A stretch of DNA of 41,421 nt from Pleurocapsales cyanobacterium LEGE 06147 (GTDB taxonomy: Bacteria; Cyanobacteriota; Cyanobacteriia; Cyanobacteriales; Xenococcaceae): assembly GCA_015207585.1 (NCBI GenBank), contig JADEWQ010000047.1:1-41421 (forward strand), written 5' to 3'. A program made the translations under genes and the position numbers. The number at the start of each line of letters is the position of its first letter. Within the stretch, counting starts at the first letter, position 1. The notes beneath the pieces are model-generated. The model searched no databases, was not told the DNA's origin, and was given only the letters and a program-made list of their open reading frames with translations. Below, one piece after another: positions 33,261 through 41,253 of the stretch.

Positions 33261-34181
33261 TTATTTTCTTTGTAACTCTCGTACCAGCCAAAGTAAAATA
33301 GCAACAATTAGTGGCAAAAAATAATAGATACCTCGATAAGCTAGTAGCGTTCCTAATATAGCTGGGGCAGGCACCGAAGGAGGACGAAGCAGGAGAATGA
33401 CTGTCTCAAAAACACCCAAACCTCCGGGAACTGTACTGATAATACCTGCCGTCAAGGCGAGGACGTAGATGCCAAAAAAACTGGGATAAGATAGTGGCAT
33501 AGTGGAAGGAAGCAAGCGATAAAGCACCGCCGCAGCCAAACCCCAATCCAAAGATGCAACTGCCAAAATATTCATAGAGAGTCTAGTTGATGGTAAAGCC
33601 AATTCTTCTTGCTTAATTCGGAGCGGTTTGCGATACCAGAGACTTGCCAATAGATATAGTCCGACAATTGATAAAAAAAGGATGCCGAGAGGGTGTACTG
33701 ACTTAAAAGGTAGATCGAGCAGAGTAGGAAGTGTCAACGGATCGATGAGAAAAACTACTCCGCCAATGCCAAACATGCCTAACCAAAAACTCAAGTGGGT
33801 AAAAGCAATTATCTTGGCAATTTGGACGGACGAAACTCCCCAACGGGAGTAGAAGCGGTAGCGAATGGCAGTGCCAGAGAACAAAGTGAATCCGATTGTA
33901 TTACCAATGGCATAGCTAAGAAAAGAAGTAAAAATAATTTTAGCTGGAGCGAGAGAGCGACGAATGTAGCGGAATCCTAAAAAATCGTAGCCAGTAATAG
34001 TTAGATAACCGAGCACCGTCAGCGCGATCGCTTCTAGCTTTCGGTTTCGGGGAATATGGGCAAGATTTTGCTCGATCTCCTCCAAGCTATACTCTTGCAA
34101 CTCTTGTGTAATTGACCAGATGCAAAGACTCAATAGGAGCAAAATAAGAAGCACGGGAGCAATTTGTCGAAGGCGATGCAT
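33261..34181 (-). CDS. YbhN/UPF0104-family flippase-like membrane protein, copy 2
   Basis: 306 residues, same length as the copy at 31459-32379 and clearly homologous over its whole length. Both contain RRKLEAIALT / NRKLEAIALT, LGYLTITGYD, GFTLFSGTAIRYRFY, DWGLAAAVLYRLLPS and TVPGGLGVFETVILL. Differences are spread along the protein, so the duplication is not recent. The N-terminal helix contains LLILLLLSLCIWSITQELQ. It faces the same way as copy 1. Gene family and topology are firm; the lipid handled is not known. Confidence 0.88.
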   Translation of the reverse strand: MHRLRQIAPVLLILLLLSLCIWSITQELQEYSLEEIEQNLAHIPRNRKLEAIALTVLGYLTITGYDFLGFRYIRRSLAPAKIIFTSFLSYAIGNTIGFTLFSGTAIRYRFYSRWGVSSVQIAKIIAFTHLSFWLGMFGIGGVVFLIDPLTLPTLLDLPFKSVHPLGILFLSIVGLYLLASLWYRKPLRIKQEELALPSTRLSMNILAVASLDWGLAAAVLYRLLPSTMPLSYPSFFGIYVLALTAGIISTVPGGLGVFETVILLLRPPSVPAPAILGTLLAYRGIYYFLPLIVAILLWLVRELQRK

Positions 34182-34467
34182 GGGATTTTGTCAAGGATGT
34201 TAGTACTTAAACTTAATAATCATCGTGCAGCTTTTTGGTCAACTTAGCACCGAATTTATTACGAGCACATTTTGTTAAGCTTAATCCCGTTCGAGAGCGT
34301 TTGGAAGCAAAATTACCAAAAAAATTAGCAAATATTTTAAATAGTTAAGCTAATCGTCGAAAAAATGTGTAGATGAAGGACATTTTTGGGAATTCTAAAA
34401 TTAGAATCTCCCAAACTAGTTTTATATATAGCGACATCAAACGCTAGTAACATCAAGAACTTAAATA

Positions 34468-34698
34468 ATGAAACTGGTTTTTCAAGTTTATAAGGGAATA
34501 CTTTTGCGCCTACTGCTAGTAGAGTCTTTTGTCTTACAAATCTTTGCAGCAGTGAATGTTACGGATTACTTAATATTTAGAAACAGCCGGCAAGCGATCG
34601 CCGATCTTGCCAATGTTTTAAATAGTAAAAATTCATTAATTCAATCTGAAGGAGCTTTTACTAACTCCGGCACTTTCTCAGAAGGAGCAAAATTTTGA
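34468..34698 (+). pseudogene. N-terminal stub of a membrane-bound sensor
   Basis: 76 residues: a basic start, the hydrophobic segment LLLVESFVLQIFAAVNVTDYL and then NSRQAIADLANVLNS. The wording VLQIFAAV...YL.FRN.RQA..DLAN is the usual N terminus of cyanobacterial sensor kinases and cyclases with an extracytoplasmic Cache-type domain. The rest of such a protein, which would be several hundred residues, is missing and the frame ends at TGA 34696-34698. The receiver-GGDEF-EAL gene starts 50 bases later in the same direction. The stub may be a leader gene today, but remnant is the simpler reading. Confidence 0.5.
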
Positions 34699-34748
34699 GA
34701 GCGAGCACATTATCAATCTCGTTCAACAAGCAACTAGGGTATAAATAA

Positions 34749-36641
34749 ATGAATAATTATCAAAAAAATTATTTAGACCAACCTAAAGGAAATATTTTGA
34801 TTGTTGACGATATACCAGATAATCTGCGCGTACTTTCGGCTACGCTAACCGAGCAGAATTATCGAGTTCGATGTGCCAAAAATGGTTTGATGGCTCTCAA
34901 GGGTGCACTTAGGATGCAACCAGATCTAATTTTACTGGATATCAAAATGCCCGATATGGATGGATATGAAGTGTGTCAACAATTGAAAGCCAACGACCAG
35001 ACCCGTGAAATTCCAGTAATTTTTTTAAGTGCGTTAGATGATGTACTCGATAAAATCAAAGCTTTTGAGGTAGGAGGAGTAGACTATATCACTAAACCCT
35101 TTCAGGTAGCAGAAGTTTTGGCTCGTGTCACAACTCACATAACGCTTCAAACCGCTAAAAGAGAAATTGAAAAGTTAAACCAACAACTCGAACAAAGAGT
35201 CCAAAAACGTACTGTCGAACTTGAAGCAGCCAATCAACAGCTCAAACAAGAAATTGCCGAGCGCGAACGAATAGAGCAACAGTTAGTTCACGATGCCCTT
35301 CACGATACACTCACTGGTTTGCCCAATCGAAACTTGTTAATGGAAAGGATCGAGTTTGCAATTCAACACACTAAAAGACACGAAAATTATTTATTTGCCG
35401 TGCTGTTTATCGACCTGGATCGATTTAAGCTAGTCAATGATAGCTTGGGGCATTTGGTGGGAGATCGACTACTAATGGCGATCGCTCACATACTTCAGGA
35501 ATGCTTGCGCGGTAACGATATGGTTGCTCGTCTGGGAGGAGATGAGTTTGTCATTCTGCTCGATGATATTCAAGACATTACTTACGCTACCAAAATTGCC
35601 GAGCACATTCAAACTAAACTAAGGTCACCCCTTAACCTTGCGAATCAGACCGTATTTACTAGTGCCAGCATCGGCATCGTCCTCAGTTCCACCGGCTACC
35701 AAAACAGCTCGGACTTGTTGCGGGATGCAGATATTGCTATGTATCGCGCTAAGGGAAGGGGAAAAGCTCGTTATGAAGTGTTTGACCAAGCCATGTATGC
35801 TCAAACTCTTGAACTTCTTCAGCTTGAAAATAATCTCCGACTTGCCTGTAGACGGGGAGAATTCTTGCTACATTATCAACCCATCGTTTCGTTGCTAACT
35901 GGCGAACTATTAGGGTTTGAAGCCTTACTTCGTTGGCAACATCCAGAGAAGGGTTTAATCTTGCCAGCTCAATTTATTGACGTTGCGGAAGATACGGGAC
36001 TAATCATTCCTATCGGGGAGTGGGTACTGAGAGTAGCCTGTCATCAACTCCGCACCTGGCAGCTTCAGTTTCCATCTGTTCCTCGAGTAGCTTCTTTAAA
36101 GATGAGCGTTAATTTAGCTAGTCAGCAACTTAAAGAGCCTCAGTTTGCCCAGAAGCTAGACCGAATTTTGCAGGAAACTGGTTTGGATGGAAATTGCTTG
36201 AAGCTAGAATTTACCGAAAGTATGCTGATCGATTCTGGAGAGGCAACTCAAAAGATACTCTCACAAATTAGAAACAAAGGAATTCAGTTGGGTATTGACG
36301 ATTTTGGCAAGGGTTATTCTTCTCTAAGTTATTTGCACCGTTTTCCGATTAACACCTTGAAAATTGACCGTTCTTTTGTTAGTCAAATGAATATCGATCG
36401 CGAGAATTTTGAAATTGTTCGGACTATTATTACCCTTGCCCATACTTTAGGTATGGATGCGATCGCTGAAGGAGTAGAAGACATCGAACAATTTACTCAA
36501 CTGCAACAATTGGGATGTGAATTTGCTCAGGGATACCTATTCTCTAAACCTTTAGAGCGTAGAGCGGCAGAGTCAGTCATAGCTATGGATTCAAAATACT
36601 TAACACTTTTTCGGAAGAAGTCGCTTGGTTTAACGAGATGA
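34749..36641 (+). CDS. Response regulator with GGDEF and EAL domains
   Basis: 630 residues, soluble. The receiver (about 15-135) has the acidic pair VDD, phospho-acceptor Asp in LLDIKMPDMDGYEVC and the Lys in DYITKPF. A coiled coil (about 135-180) leads to GGDEF (about 190-350), where the intact LGGDEF motif is preceded five residues upstream by R-G-N-D, an inhibitory I-site. The EAL domain (about 365-620) has GFEALLRW, ESML, IDDFGKGYSSLSYL, LKIDRSF and AEGVED, all needed for metal and c-di-GMP binding. Both synthesis and breakdown of c-di-GMP look possible, with phosphorylation choosing. No cognate kinase is adjacent; the receiver resembles that of the hybrid kinase at 2464-3981. Confidence 0.93.
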   Translation: MNNYQKNYLDQPKGNILIVDDIPDNLRVLSATLTEQNYRVRCAKNGLMALKGALRMQPDLILLDIKMPDMDGYEVCQQLKANDQTREIPVIFLSALDDVLDKIKAFEVGGVDYITKPFQVAEVLARVTTHITLQTAKREIEKLNQQLEQRVQKRTVELEAANQQLKQEIAERERIEQQLVHDALHDTLTGLPNRNLLMERIEFAIQHTKRHENYLFAVLFIDLDRFKLVNDSLGHLVGDRLLMAIAHILQECLRGNDMVARLGGDEFVILLDDIQDITYATKIAEHIQTKLRSPLNLANQTVFTSASIGIVLSSTGYQNSSDLLRDADIAMYRAKGRGKARYEVFDQAMYAQTLELLQLENNLRLACRRGEFLLHYQPIVSLLTGELLGFEALLRWQHPEKGLILPAQFIDVAEDTGLIIPIGEWVLRVACHQLRTWQLQFPSVPRVASLKMSVNLASQQLKEPQFAQKLDRILQETGLDGNCLKLEFTESMLIDSGEATQKILSQIRNKGIQLGIDDFGKGYSSLSYLHRFPINTLKIDRSFVSQMNIDRENFEIVRTIITLAHTLGMDAIAEGVEDIEQFTQLQQLGCEFAQGYLFSKPLERRAAESVIAMDSKYLTLFRKKSLGLTR

Positions 36642-36663
36642 ATTCCGAGATAACTTAATACTT

Positions 36664-38535
36664 TTAACTGGAAAGTACCGTCACTTGCTCGTCTTCGATC
36701 CTAACCACGACAGCAGCAGAAGTTTCGTTTACTTCGTAGTTAAAATTCATTCCTGGCATAAAATAACGACCTTCTGAAGAACATCTCAACGGAATAGTTT
36801 CTTGCTGCTGGTCGTTTTTTAACAGGTGTTTAATTCCTAAGAGAATGGCAAAGTAAAGATGAGGGTTGCGATCGAGGATACCTAGCGATCGCTCTTCGGG
36901 AGAAAATGCGGTTTGATAAAGAGAATTTTGATGCCATTGAGAAACTGGCGGTAAGCGGAGAATATTAACATTACTGTCTCTAGTAGGTGAGTTTATTCCC
37001 AATAGAGAACTATCTTCATGTACGCTACTACTAGCTTCTATATCTTCAATAACTAGCTTAAAAATTTCCGCAGCACTGGGATGAACAGAACAACTCAACC
37101 AGCGAGAATCGGTTACAGGTAGTTCGATTAACACTGAAGCTAAAGCAATTAACTCTGAAGCATCTCGATGACAAATATGAATTGCCTCGACTTTTTGTTC
37201 TGAGGAGTTGTATAAATACCAAAGCTTGCCAGTTTCATTGTGAACTGCCGACCAACCTAACCCTTTAAAATCGAGCGATCGCCAATGGGGAGATAAGAGT
37301 GTCCAGGGAGAACCGACTATTGCTAAAGATTTGCGTGCGTGCAATCTGAGAGGTAAGCGATCGAAGTCTGTTATCTTAATCTTTTCACCACTAGACCAAG
37401 CATAAGCTAGTTTTTTTCCCTGTAATTCTGCTTCTGTCGCGGAAAGGAAACCGGAAGCATCGCCTAAAACGTAGATATCCGAACGACCGATTACATTAGC
37501 TTGTTGAAGATCGAGGTCTAAAATGGTTTTGGTCTTGCCGTCTATCTGGGGTAAATTTAACTCTGGCGCGCCATCATAGAGCAGATGGTCGAAAGGAATA
37601 ATTTCTGATTTGCCTCGAACTTTAATCGTTAAATTATTGGGTTTACATCCTTGAATTTTAGCAGGGACAATAATTTTAATATCCCGTTTTTCTAATTCCC
37701 GTCGGAAATACTGCCAGGAGGGTAAATGAGCTAGTGGGGGATTAGAAGTAAACACAACCGTGGTATCGATACCGCGAGAGGTTCGCTCCTTACAGTCGCG
37801 ATCAGCTTCGCTGCGCCCTTGGCGATCGCAAGCGATATCTGCATAGGATAGAGAGGCGAGATTTCCTTCAGAAACAATAACTAATTTGCCATCAGTAATT
37901 TTCCAAAACTCTTGGAGAGAGCAAGTATTTTCAAGCCAAGGAAATTTGCTGATTTGATTGCCTGTAGCCAAGACTAAACGGTCAAAACTGATTTTTTCTC
38001 CCGTCTTTAAGAGAATTTCTTGATTTTTTACTTCGGTTACTTCTCCTGAAATTATAGGATAGCCGAGTTCTTGAAAACTTTGTTGAGTAATTTGACGGAG
38101 GGAAGTAACAAATTGCTGTCCTTGTTCGACTATTGCTGTTGGTGCTTGCTGACGATAGGCGGTGTAATATTCTGAAGGCATACATCCGTTATTAACGCAT
38201 TTGCCACCAAAGAAATTATCGCGGGCAACAATTTTGACTTGTCGATAACCGAGACGATGCAAACAGCGAACGAAAGAAAATGAAGCAATACCGATACCAA
38301 CTACGACAATTGATTCCTCTTTCCCTACCTGAAAATCGGATGGAGAATTGGTTTGAAGTAGTCGCACGGGATTGGGTAAATTGCCTTTACTCAAGCTAAA
38401 TCTGAGTTTGTAAAACAAACCCCGTTCCCAGATTCTGGTTAGAGAATGATAAATTTTTTTGGTTATACCAATGCCGATATCAACTATTTTGGCTACGGCT
38501 GAATTATTGAAATTATCGTCGAGTAAACTTTTCAT
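36664..38535 (-). CDS. FAD pyridine-nucleotide-disulfide oxidoreductase, extended, with an in-frame insert
   Basis: 623 residues. The FAD fold starts at SIVVVGIGIASFSFVRCLHRLGY (about 75-97) and the redox disulfide is in GGKCVNNGCMPSEY, as in mercuric reductase and lipoamide dehydrogenase (CxxxxC). LVLATGNQISKFPW and IYVLGDASGF are the two later FAD motifs. Compared with the family the N terminus is extended by about 70 residues, and the C-terminal 220 residues include a dimerisation-like part with unusual content. Residues about 234-255 (CDRQGRSEADRDCKERTSRG) are encoded by a palindromic element. The start codon overlaps the stop of the transglutaminase-like gene (ATGA-type), so the two are translationally coupled. 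Confidence 0.75.
   Translation of the reverse strand: MKSLLDDNFNNSAVAKIVDIGIGITKKIYHSLTRIWERGLFYKLRFSLSKGNLPNPVRLLQTNSPSDFQVGKEESIVVVGIGIASFSFVRCLHRLGYRQVKIVARDNFFGGKCVNNGCMPSEYYTAYRQQAPTAIVEQGQQFVTSLRQITQQSFQELGYPIISGEVTEVKNQEILLKTGEKISFDRLVLATGNQISKFPWLENTCSLQEFWKITDGKLVIVSEGNLASLSYADIACDRQGRSEADRDCKERTSRGIDTTVVFTSNPPLAHLPSWQYFRRELEKRDIKIIVPAKIQGCKPNNLTIKVRGKSEIIPFDHLLYDGAPELNLPQIDGKTKTILDLDLQQANVIGRSDIYVLGDASGFLSATEAELQGKKLAYAWSSGEKIKITDFDRLPLRLHARKSLAIVGSPWTLLSPHWRSLDFKGLGWSAVHNETGKLWYLYNSSEQKVEAIHICHRDASELIALASVLIELPVTDSRWLSCSVHPSAAEIFKLVIEDIEASSSVHEDSSLLGINSPTRDSNVNILRLPPVSQWHQNSLYQTAFSPEERSLGILDRNPHLYFAILLGIKHLLKNDQQQETIPLRCSSEGRYFMPGMNFNYEVNETSAAVVVRIEDEQVTVLSS
37771..37836. repeat. 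Palindromic element inserted in frame in the oxidoreductase gene
   Basis: Bases 37774-37800 match 10456-10482 at 25 of 27 positions. CGAT occurs at 37767-37770 and 37833-37836, so the insert could be 66 bases (22 codons) with a four-base duplication, and its removal would leave the frame intact. It contains a HIP1 octamer at about 37822-37829 and the hairpin AGC-TTC-GCT. Exact ends are inferred. Confidence 0.55.
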
Positions 38536-39236
38536 ATCAAGTTCGTTCTACCTAGACCAAAGTTTTCTGCATCTCTTAAAGAAATATCAGGAAGATTACA
38601 AAGCATCTCATCCCATGTACTTTGAGCTTGTAATGCCTTTACGACAACTTGAAGCGGTTCTGAGAGTACGGCTTGAAAATCCGCCTCTTCAGAAAACTGA
38701 ATCTTGAAAGCTAACTTTTCATGGGATGGGGTAAACTGAGCATTAACACCCTCCCGGTTTCCCCTGGCATCAAGACGATACCAACCAATTTTAGATAAAT
38801 AAACTGCGTTGAAACCGTGTAAACTATAAGGCTCACCCCGATCGTCAATACTTAATCTTTGATAGCAAAATCCTGCTGGAATGCTATTTGCCCGTAGCAA
38901 CGCTGCTAACAAGTGACTTTTTGCGTAGCAATACCCTGTTTTGTACTGGAGTACATCCGAAGCACGACAGGTAACAGGATTCATTTGATAGTCATAGCTG
39001 TGGTAAATCTCATCTCGAACCCAGTCAAAGCAAGCTTTTGCGATTTCTTCAGGTGCTTGATGTTCTGATGCAATTTTCTCGGCAAGTTTCAAAATTGCTG
39101 GATGCTTCCAGTCAATAATTTCACTGTTTTGCAGGTACTCTTTCATGTAAAATACGAATTCAATCCCGATTGCTCTACAGAAAAAATTCAAGCTACTGTC
39201 ACTACAACCGTAACCCATAGTAATAAAACTCTTCAT
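38532..39236 (-). CDS. Transglutaminase-like (papain-fold) protein
   Basis: 234 residues. The catalytic triad is visible: Cys in GYCYAKSHLLAALLR, His in SLHGFNAVYL and Asp in YRLDARGN. WVRDEIYHSYD is the usual motif ahead of the Cys. The family cleaves or forms amide bonds and is often a protease; the substrate is unknown. The ATG at 39146 (MKEYLQNSEIIDW) is the usual family start, so the 30 extra residues from 39236 may not be translated. Its stop overlaps the start of the oxidoreductase gene by four bases. The pair is therefore an operon, and the peptidase-like protein may act on the same pathway or protein. Confidence 0.85.
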   Translation of the reverse strand: MKSFITMGYGCSDSSLNFFCRAIGIEFVFYMKEYLQNSEIIDWKHPAILKLAEKIASEHQAPEEIAKACFDWVRDEIYHSYDYQMNPVTCRASDVLQYKTGYCYAKSHLLAALLRANSIPAGFCYQRLSIDDRGEPYSLHGFNAVYLSKIGWYRLDARGNREGVNAQFTPSHEKLAFKIQFSEEADFQAVLSEPLQVVVKALQAQSTWDEMLCNLPDISLRDAENFGLGRTNLI

Positions 39237-39612
39237 CCTCTACTGAATAAATCATTTAACATTTAATTCCTAAAACCATTGCTACAGCGTAGTTAGAGGA
39301 ATAATTGATACTAGCTTGAAAATTAAAAGTAGAATTGATGCGCGATCGCGCCCCGCACGCTTCACGACAGCAATTAACATTAATTGGTGCGGACGATTGC
39401 AAGAATCAAGAGATAGTTATGGTTTTGAGAAGCAAATGCTGGGTTTCCTCGTGTAGACTTAGCTTACAGAGAGCGGCGAGCGCACTGTTCTCCAAATCCG
39501 CCAAACAACTTTCTGCTGCTTTCACAATTGCAATACAGAGCTTTTAATAGTATAGTTACCGGATAGATTCCGTTTGTGCGGTCATTTGTAGCCCGACTAT
39601 CAGAAACGGTAT
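39237..39612. other. Gene-free spacer with repeat copy 1
   Basis: No supported gene. The leader of the transglutaminase-like gene is at the left, and bases 39342-39486 are the first copy of a 145-base direct repeat (own entry). The open frame at 39335-39547 follows the repeat and has no recognisable family. Confidence 0.5.
39342..39486. repeat. 145-base direct repeat, copy 1 (left of HicBA)
   Basis: Starts with a GCGATCGCGC HIP1 site, contains ACAGCAATTAACATTAATTG (with CAATTAA-CA-TTAATTG palindrome) and AATCAAGAGATAGTTA, and ends at GGCGAGCGCACT. The same order with about four in five bases identical recurs at 40252-40399, in the same orientation. One frame in each copy is open (QQLTLIGAxDCxNQEIV), but the protein family is not recognisable. 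Confidence 0.75.
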
Positions 39613-39825
39613 TTACGTATTATTGAAAACCTCCCAGTCAATACCTAACTGGCGAATTGCAGCCCTAAGTGTTCCTAATTTGAGGTCACGACTTCCCCAA
39701 TCTGGTAACACTGTAACTTGCTGTGTATTGGGATTAAACCACTTGCGGTGAGAACCTCCACCTCGTCGAGATAGTTCTTGGCAACCAAGTGCTTCTAATT
39801 TTCGAGCCACCTCGCGATACTTCAT
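39613..39825 (-). CDS. hicA: HicA-type toxin
   Basis: 70 residues from the ATG at 39825 (MKYREVARKLEALGC), which overlaps the hicB stop as ATGA. The double-stranded-RNA-binding-like fold carries the catalytic His in GGGSHRKWFNP, followed by VTVLPDW and LKLGTLRAAIRQLGI. HicA cleaves mRNA on ribosomes until HicB binds it. A longer frame to 39852 adds nine residues that overlap hicB and is not needed. Both family length and active-site histidine are normal, so the toxin should be active. It is the second gene of the pair. Confidence 0.88.
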   Translation of the reverse strand: MKYREVARKLEALGCQELSRRGGGSHRKWFNPNTQQVTVLPDWGSRDLKLGTLRAAIRQLGIDWEVFNNT

Positions 39826-40070
39826 GGGGCTGTCACGACAGTTTCCAACCACAGAGAATTTTCAGTGTCAGCAACCCGCATATTTGTTGGTAAAGCTCGT
39901 CCCAACTCTTCATAAGCTTCAACTACGGCAGCTAACGCATCCCGAACATTTTCTAAAGCCTCCTCAACCGTATCTCCCTCAGTAATCAGTTCTGGTAAGA
40001 GTGGCGATGTAACGGTAAATCCGCCTTCAGGTTGTGGGGAGAGCAATAATGGAACTTTATAGAGCATCAC
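39822..40070 (-). CDS. hicB: HicB-type antitoxin
   Basis: 82 residues. The RNase-H-like partial fold has YKVPLLLSPQPEGGFTVTSPLLPELITEGDTVEEALENVRDALAAVVEAYEEL, in which the glutamates and GD..EEAL are the family signature. The C terminus lacks a clear ribbon-helix-helix or HTH domain, so this is a short HicB and DNA binding by it alone is uncertain. It comes first in the operon, the usual antitoxin-first order for this type, and overlaps hicA by four bases. Confidence 0.9.
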   Translation of the reverse strand: MMLYKVPLLLSPQPEGGFTVTSPLLPELITEGDTVEEALENVRDALAAVVEAYEELGRALPTNMRVADTENSLWLETVVTAP

Positions 40071-40633
40071 GCACTTATCCTTTTTTCGCAGTCAAAGTTC
40101 TATCCCAAGATAACAATAATGTAGTCTTTAACCGAATTTATAGCTGTTTACTAAGTTGGATATTGCTCTGCTGTAAATTTCTAAAATATTGAATAAAACT
40201 GAGAGAGTGTCTAAACTAGTATGGCATAGCCCGATCGCAGTTTGGAGCAGAGCGATCGCGCTTCACACGCCTTACAACAGCAATTAACATTAATTGGTGC
40301 AGGCGATTGTCAGAATCAAGAGATAGTTACGGTTTTGAGTAGAAGCAAACGCTGGGTTTCCTGGTGTCGACTCAGCCTAAGGATATCGGCGATCGCACTT
40401 ATTTAAAGCCACTGTTGTCTAAAGTTGTCCAATTTCTAACGTACCTACCGATACTGGTTCTTTGTTTAAATCGCTATTAGTATTATTCAACGTGGCAGTT
40501 ACAGGATAAGCATCTGCAACATGTGTGCGGAAGAGATAGTACTCCTATACCGAGTTATATAAGTATTGGTATTACTTTAGCCAAAGTCTAAAATTAAGTC
40601 GCCTATTTTCTTGCGATTTAGAACAAAATCTTG
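40071..40633. other. Gene-free spacer with repeat copy 2
   Basis: 560 bases between the hicBA promoter side and the AraC remnant. Bases 40252-40399 are the second direct repeat. The rest is AT-rich, with no open frame of note. The promoter of hicBA should lie in the first 100 bases to the right of 40070. Confidence 0.5.
40252..40399. repeat. 145-base direct repeat, copy 2 (right of HicBA)
   Basis: Same order as 39342-39486: HIP1 start, CAATTAACATTAATTGGTGC, AATCAAGAGATAGTTA, CTGGGTTTCCT, GATCGCACT end. It differs by a three-base addition (AGTAGAAGC versus AGAAGC) and scattered substitutions. The three-base change keeps the open frame in step, which hints at past coding function. Confidence 0.75.
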
Positions 40634-40990
40634 CTATGACTTACGAAACTGTTTAGGGTTCATTCCTGTGCATTGGCGAAAACACTTGGCAAAATGACTC
40701 TGATTGGCAAAGCCACACTCCATTGCTACGGATAAAATGGCTTGTTCTGGTTGCTTAAGCAAATGCTTTGCCCGTTCTACTCGTTGTTGTATTAAGTATT
40801 GATGGGGTGAAATTCCAGTCGATCGCTTAAATAGATGACAGAAGTAATACTGGCTCATACCGAGTTCATTGGCAAGCTCACTCAAGGATAAATTCTCCTC
40901 CAAATGCGCCTGGATATACTCAACCGCTTGCCTTAGCTTTTGCTGCTCCTCGTTACCGATCGCCGCGCAGAGTATACCATTTTCTGGAAA
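40634..40990 (-). pseudogene. AraC-family regulator, only the DNA-binding domain left
   Basis: 118 codons after a TAG at 40991-40993. The two helix-turn-helix units are complete: LSLSELANELGMSQYYFCHLFKRSTGISPHQYLIQQRVERAKHLL and ILSVAMECGFANQSHFAKCFRQCTGMNPKQFR, the classic C terminus of AraC/XylS proteins. The effector domain of some 150-200 residues is missing. The frame has no ATG at its beginning; the first usable start is a TTG at 40903. A stand-alone DNA-binding domain might still compete for sites if expressed, but a truncated gene is more likely. Confidence 0.7.
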
Positions 40991-41200
40991 CTACCTTTCC
41001 AAAAGTCTTTTGGCTTCAAGATCTATTCTCTTGAGTCGATCCAAATACTTCTTGAATTGTGTTGGATCTGACTGAACCAAAGCAGTTTTGACATCTTCAA
41101 TAACTGTCTTGGCTGTTGCAGTTGTTGAAACTATAGACTTTGAAAGCTCTTCAGCCTTTACAATATAGCGGTTGTCAGCAATCTTACTTATTCGATCCAC
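40991..41200 (-). pseudogene. Tail of an unrecognised gene upstream of the AraC remnant
   Basis: 69 residues from a GTG, in the same frame as the AraC remnant and ended by the TAG just before it. The sequence is helical: IVKAEELSKSIVSTTATAKTVIEDVKTALVQS and FKKYLDRLKRIDLEAKRLLE. The open frame extends further up to a TGA near 41251 with LPGVDRISKIADNRYIV, so the gene may once have been longer. No family is recognised. It does not look like the missing AraC effector domain. Confidence 0.3.
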
Positions 41201-41253
41201 TCCAGGAAGATTTGATAAACCTCTTGCAGATTGAAACTGGAGTTTTAGAGTTC

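Noticed and set aside
39335-39547. 70-codon frame through the direct repeat as a present-day gene
   Set aside because: The second copy of the repeat has a different frame end and no start codon context; recorded as repeat with possible coding ancestry only.
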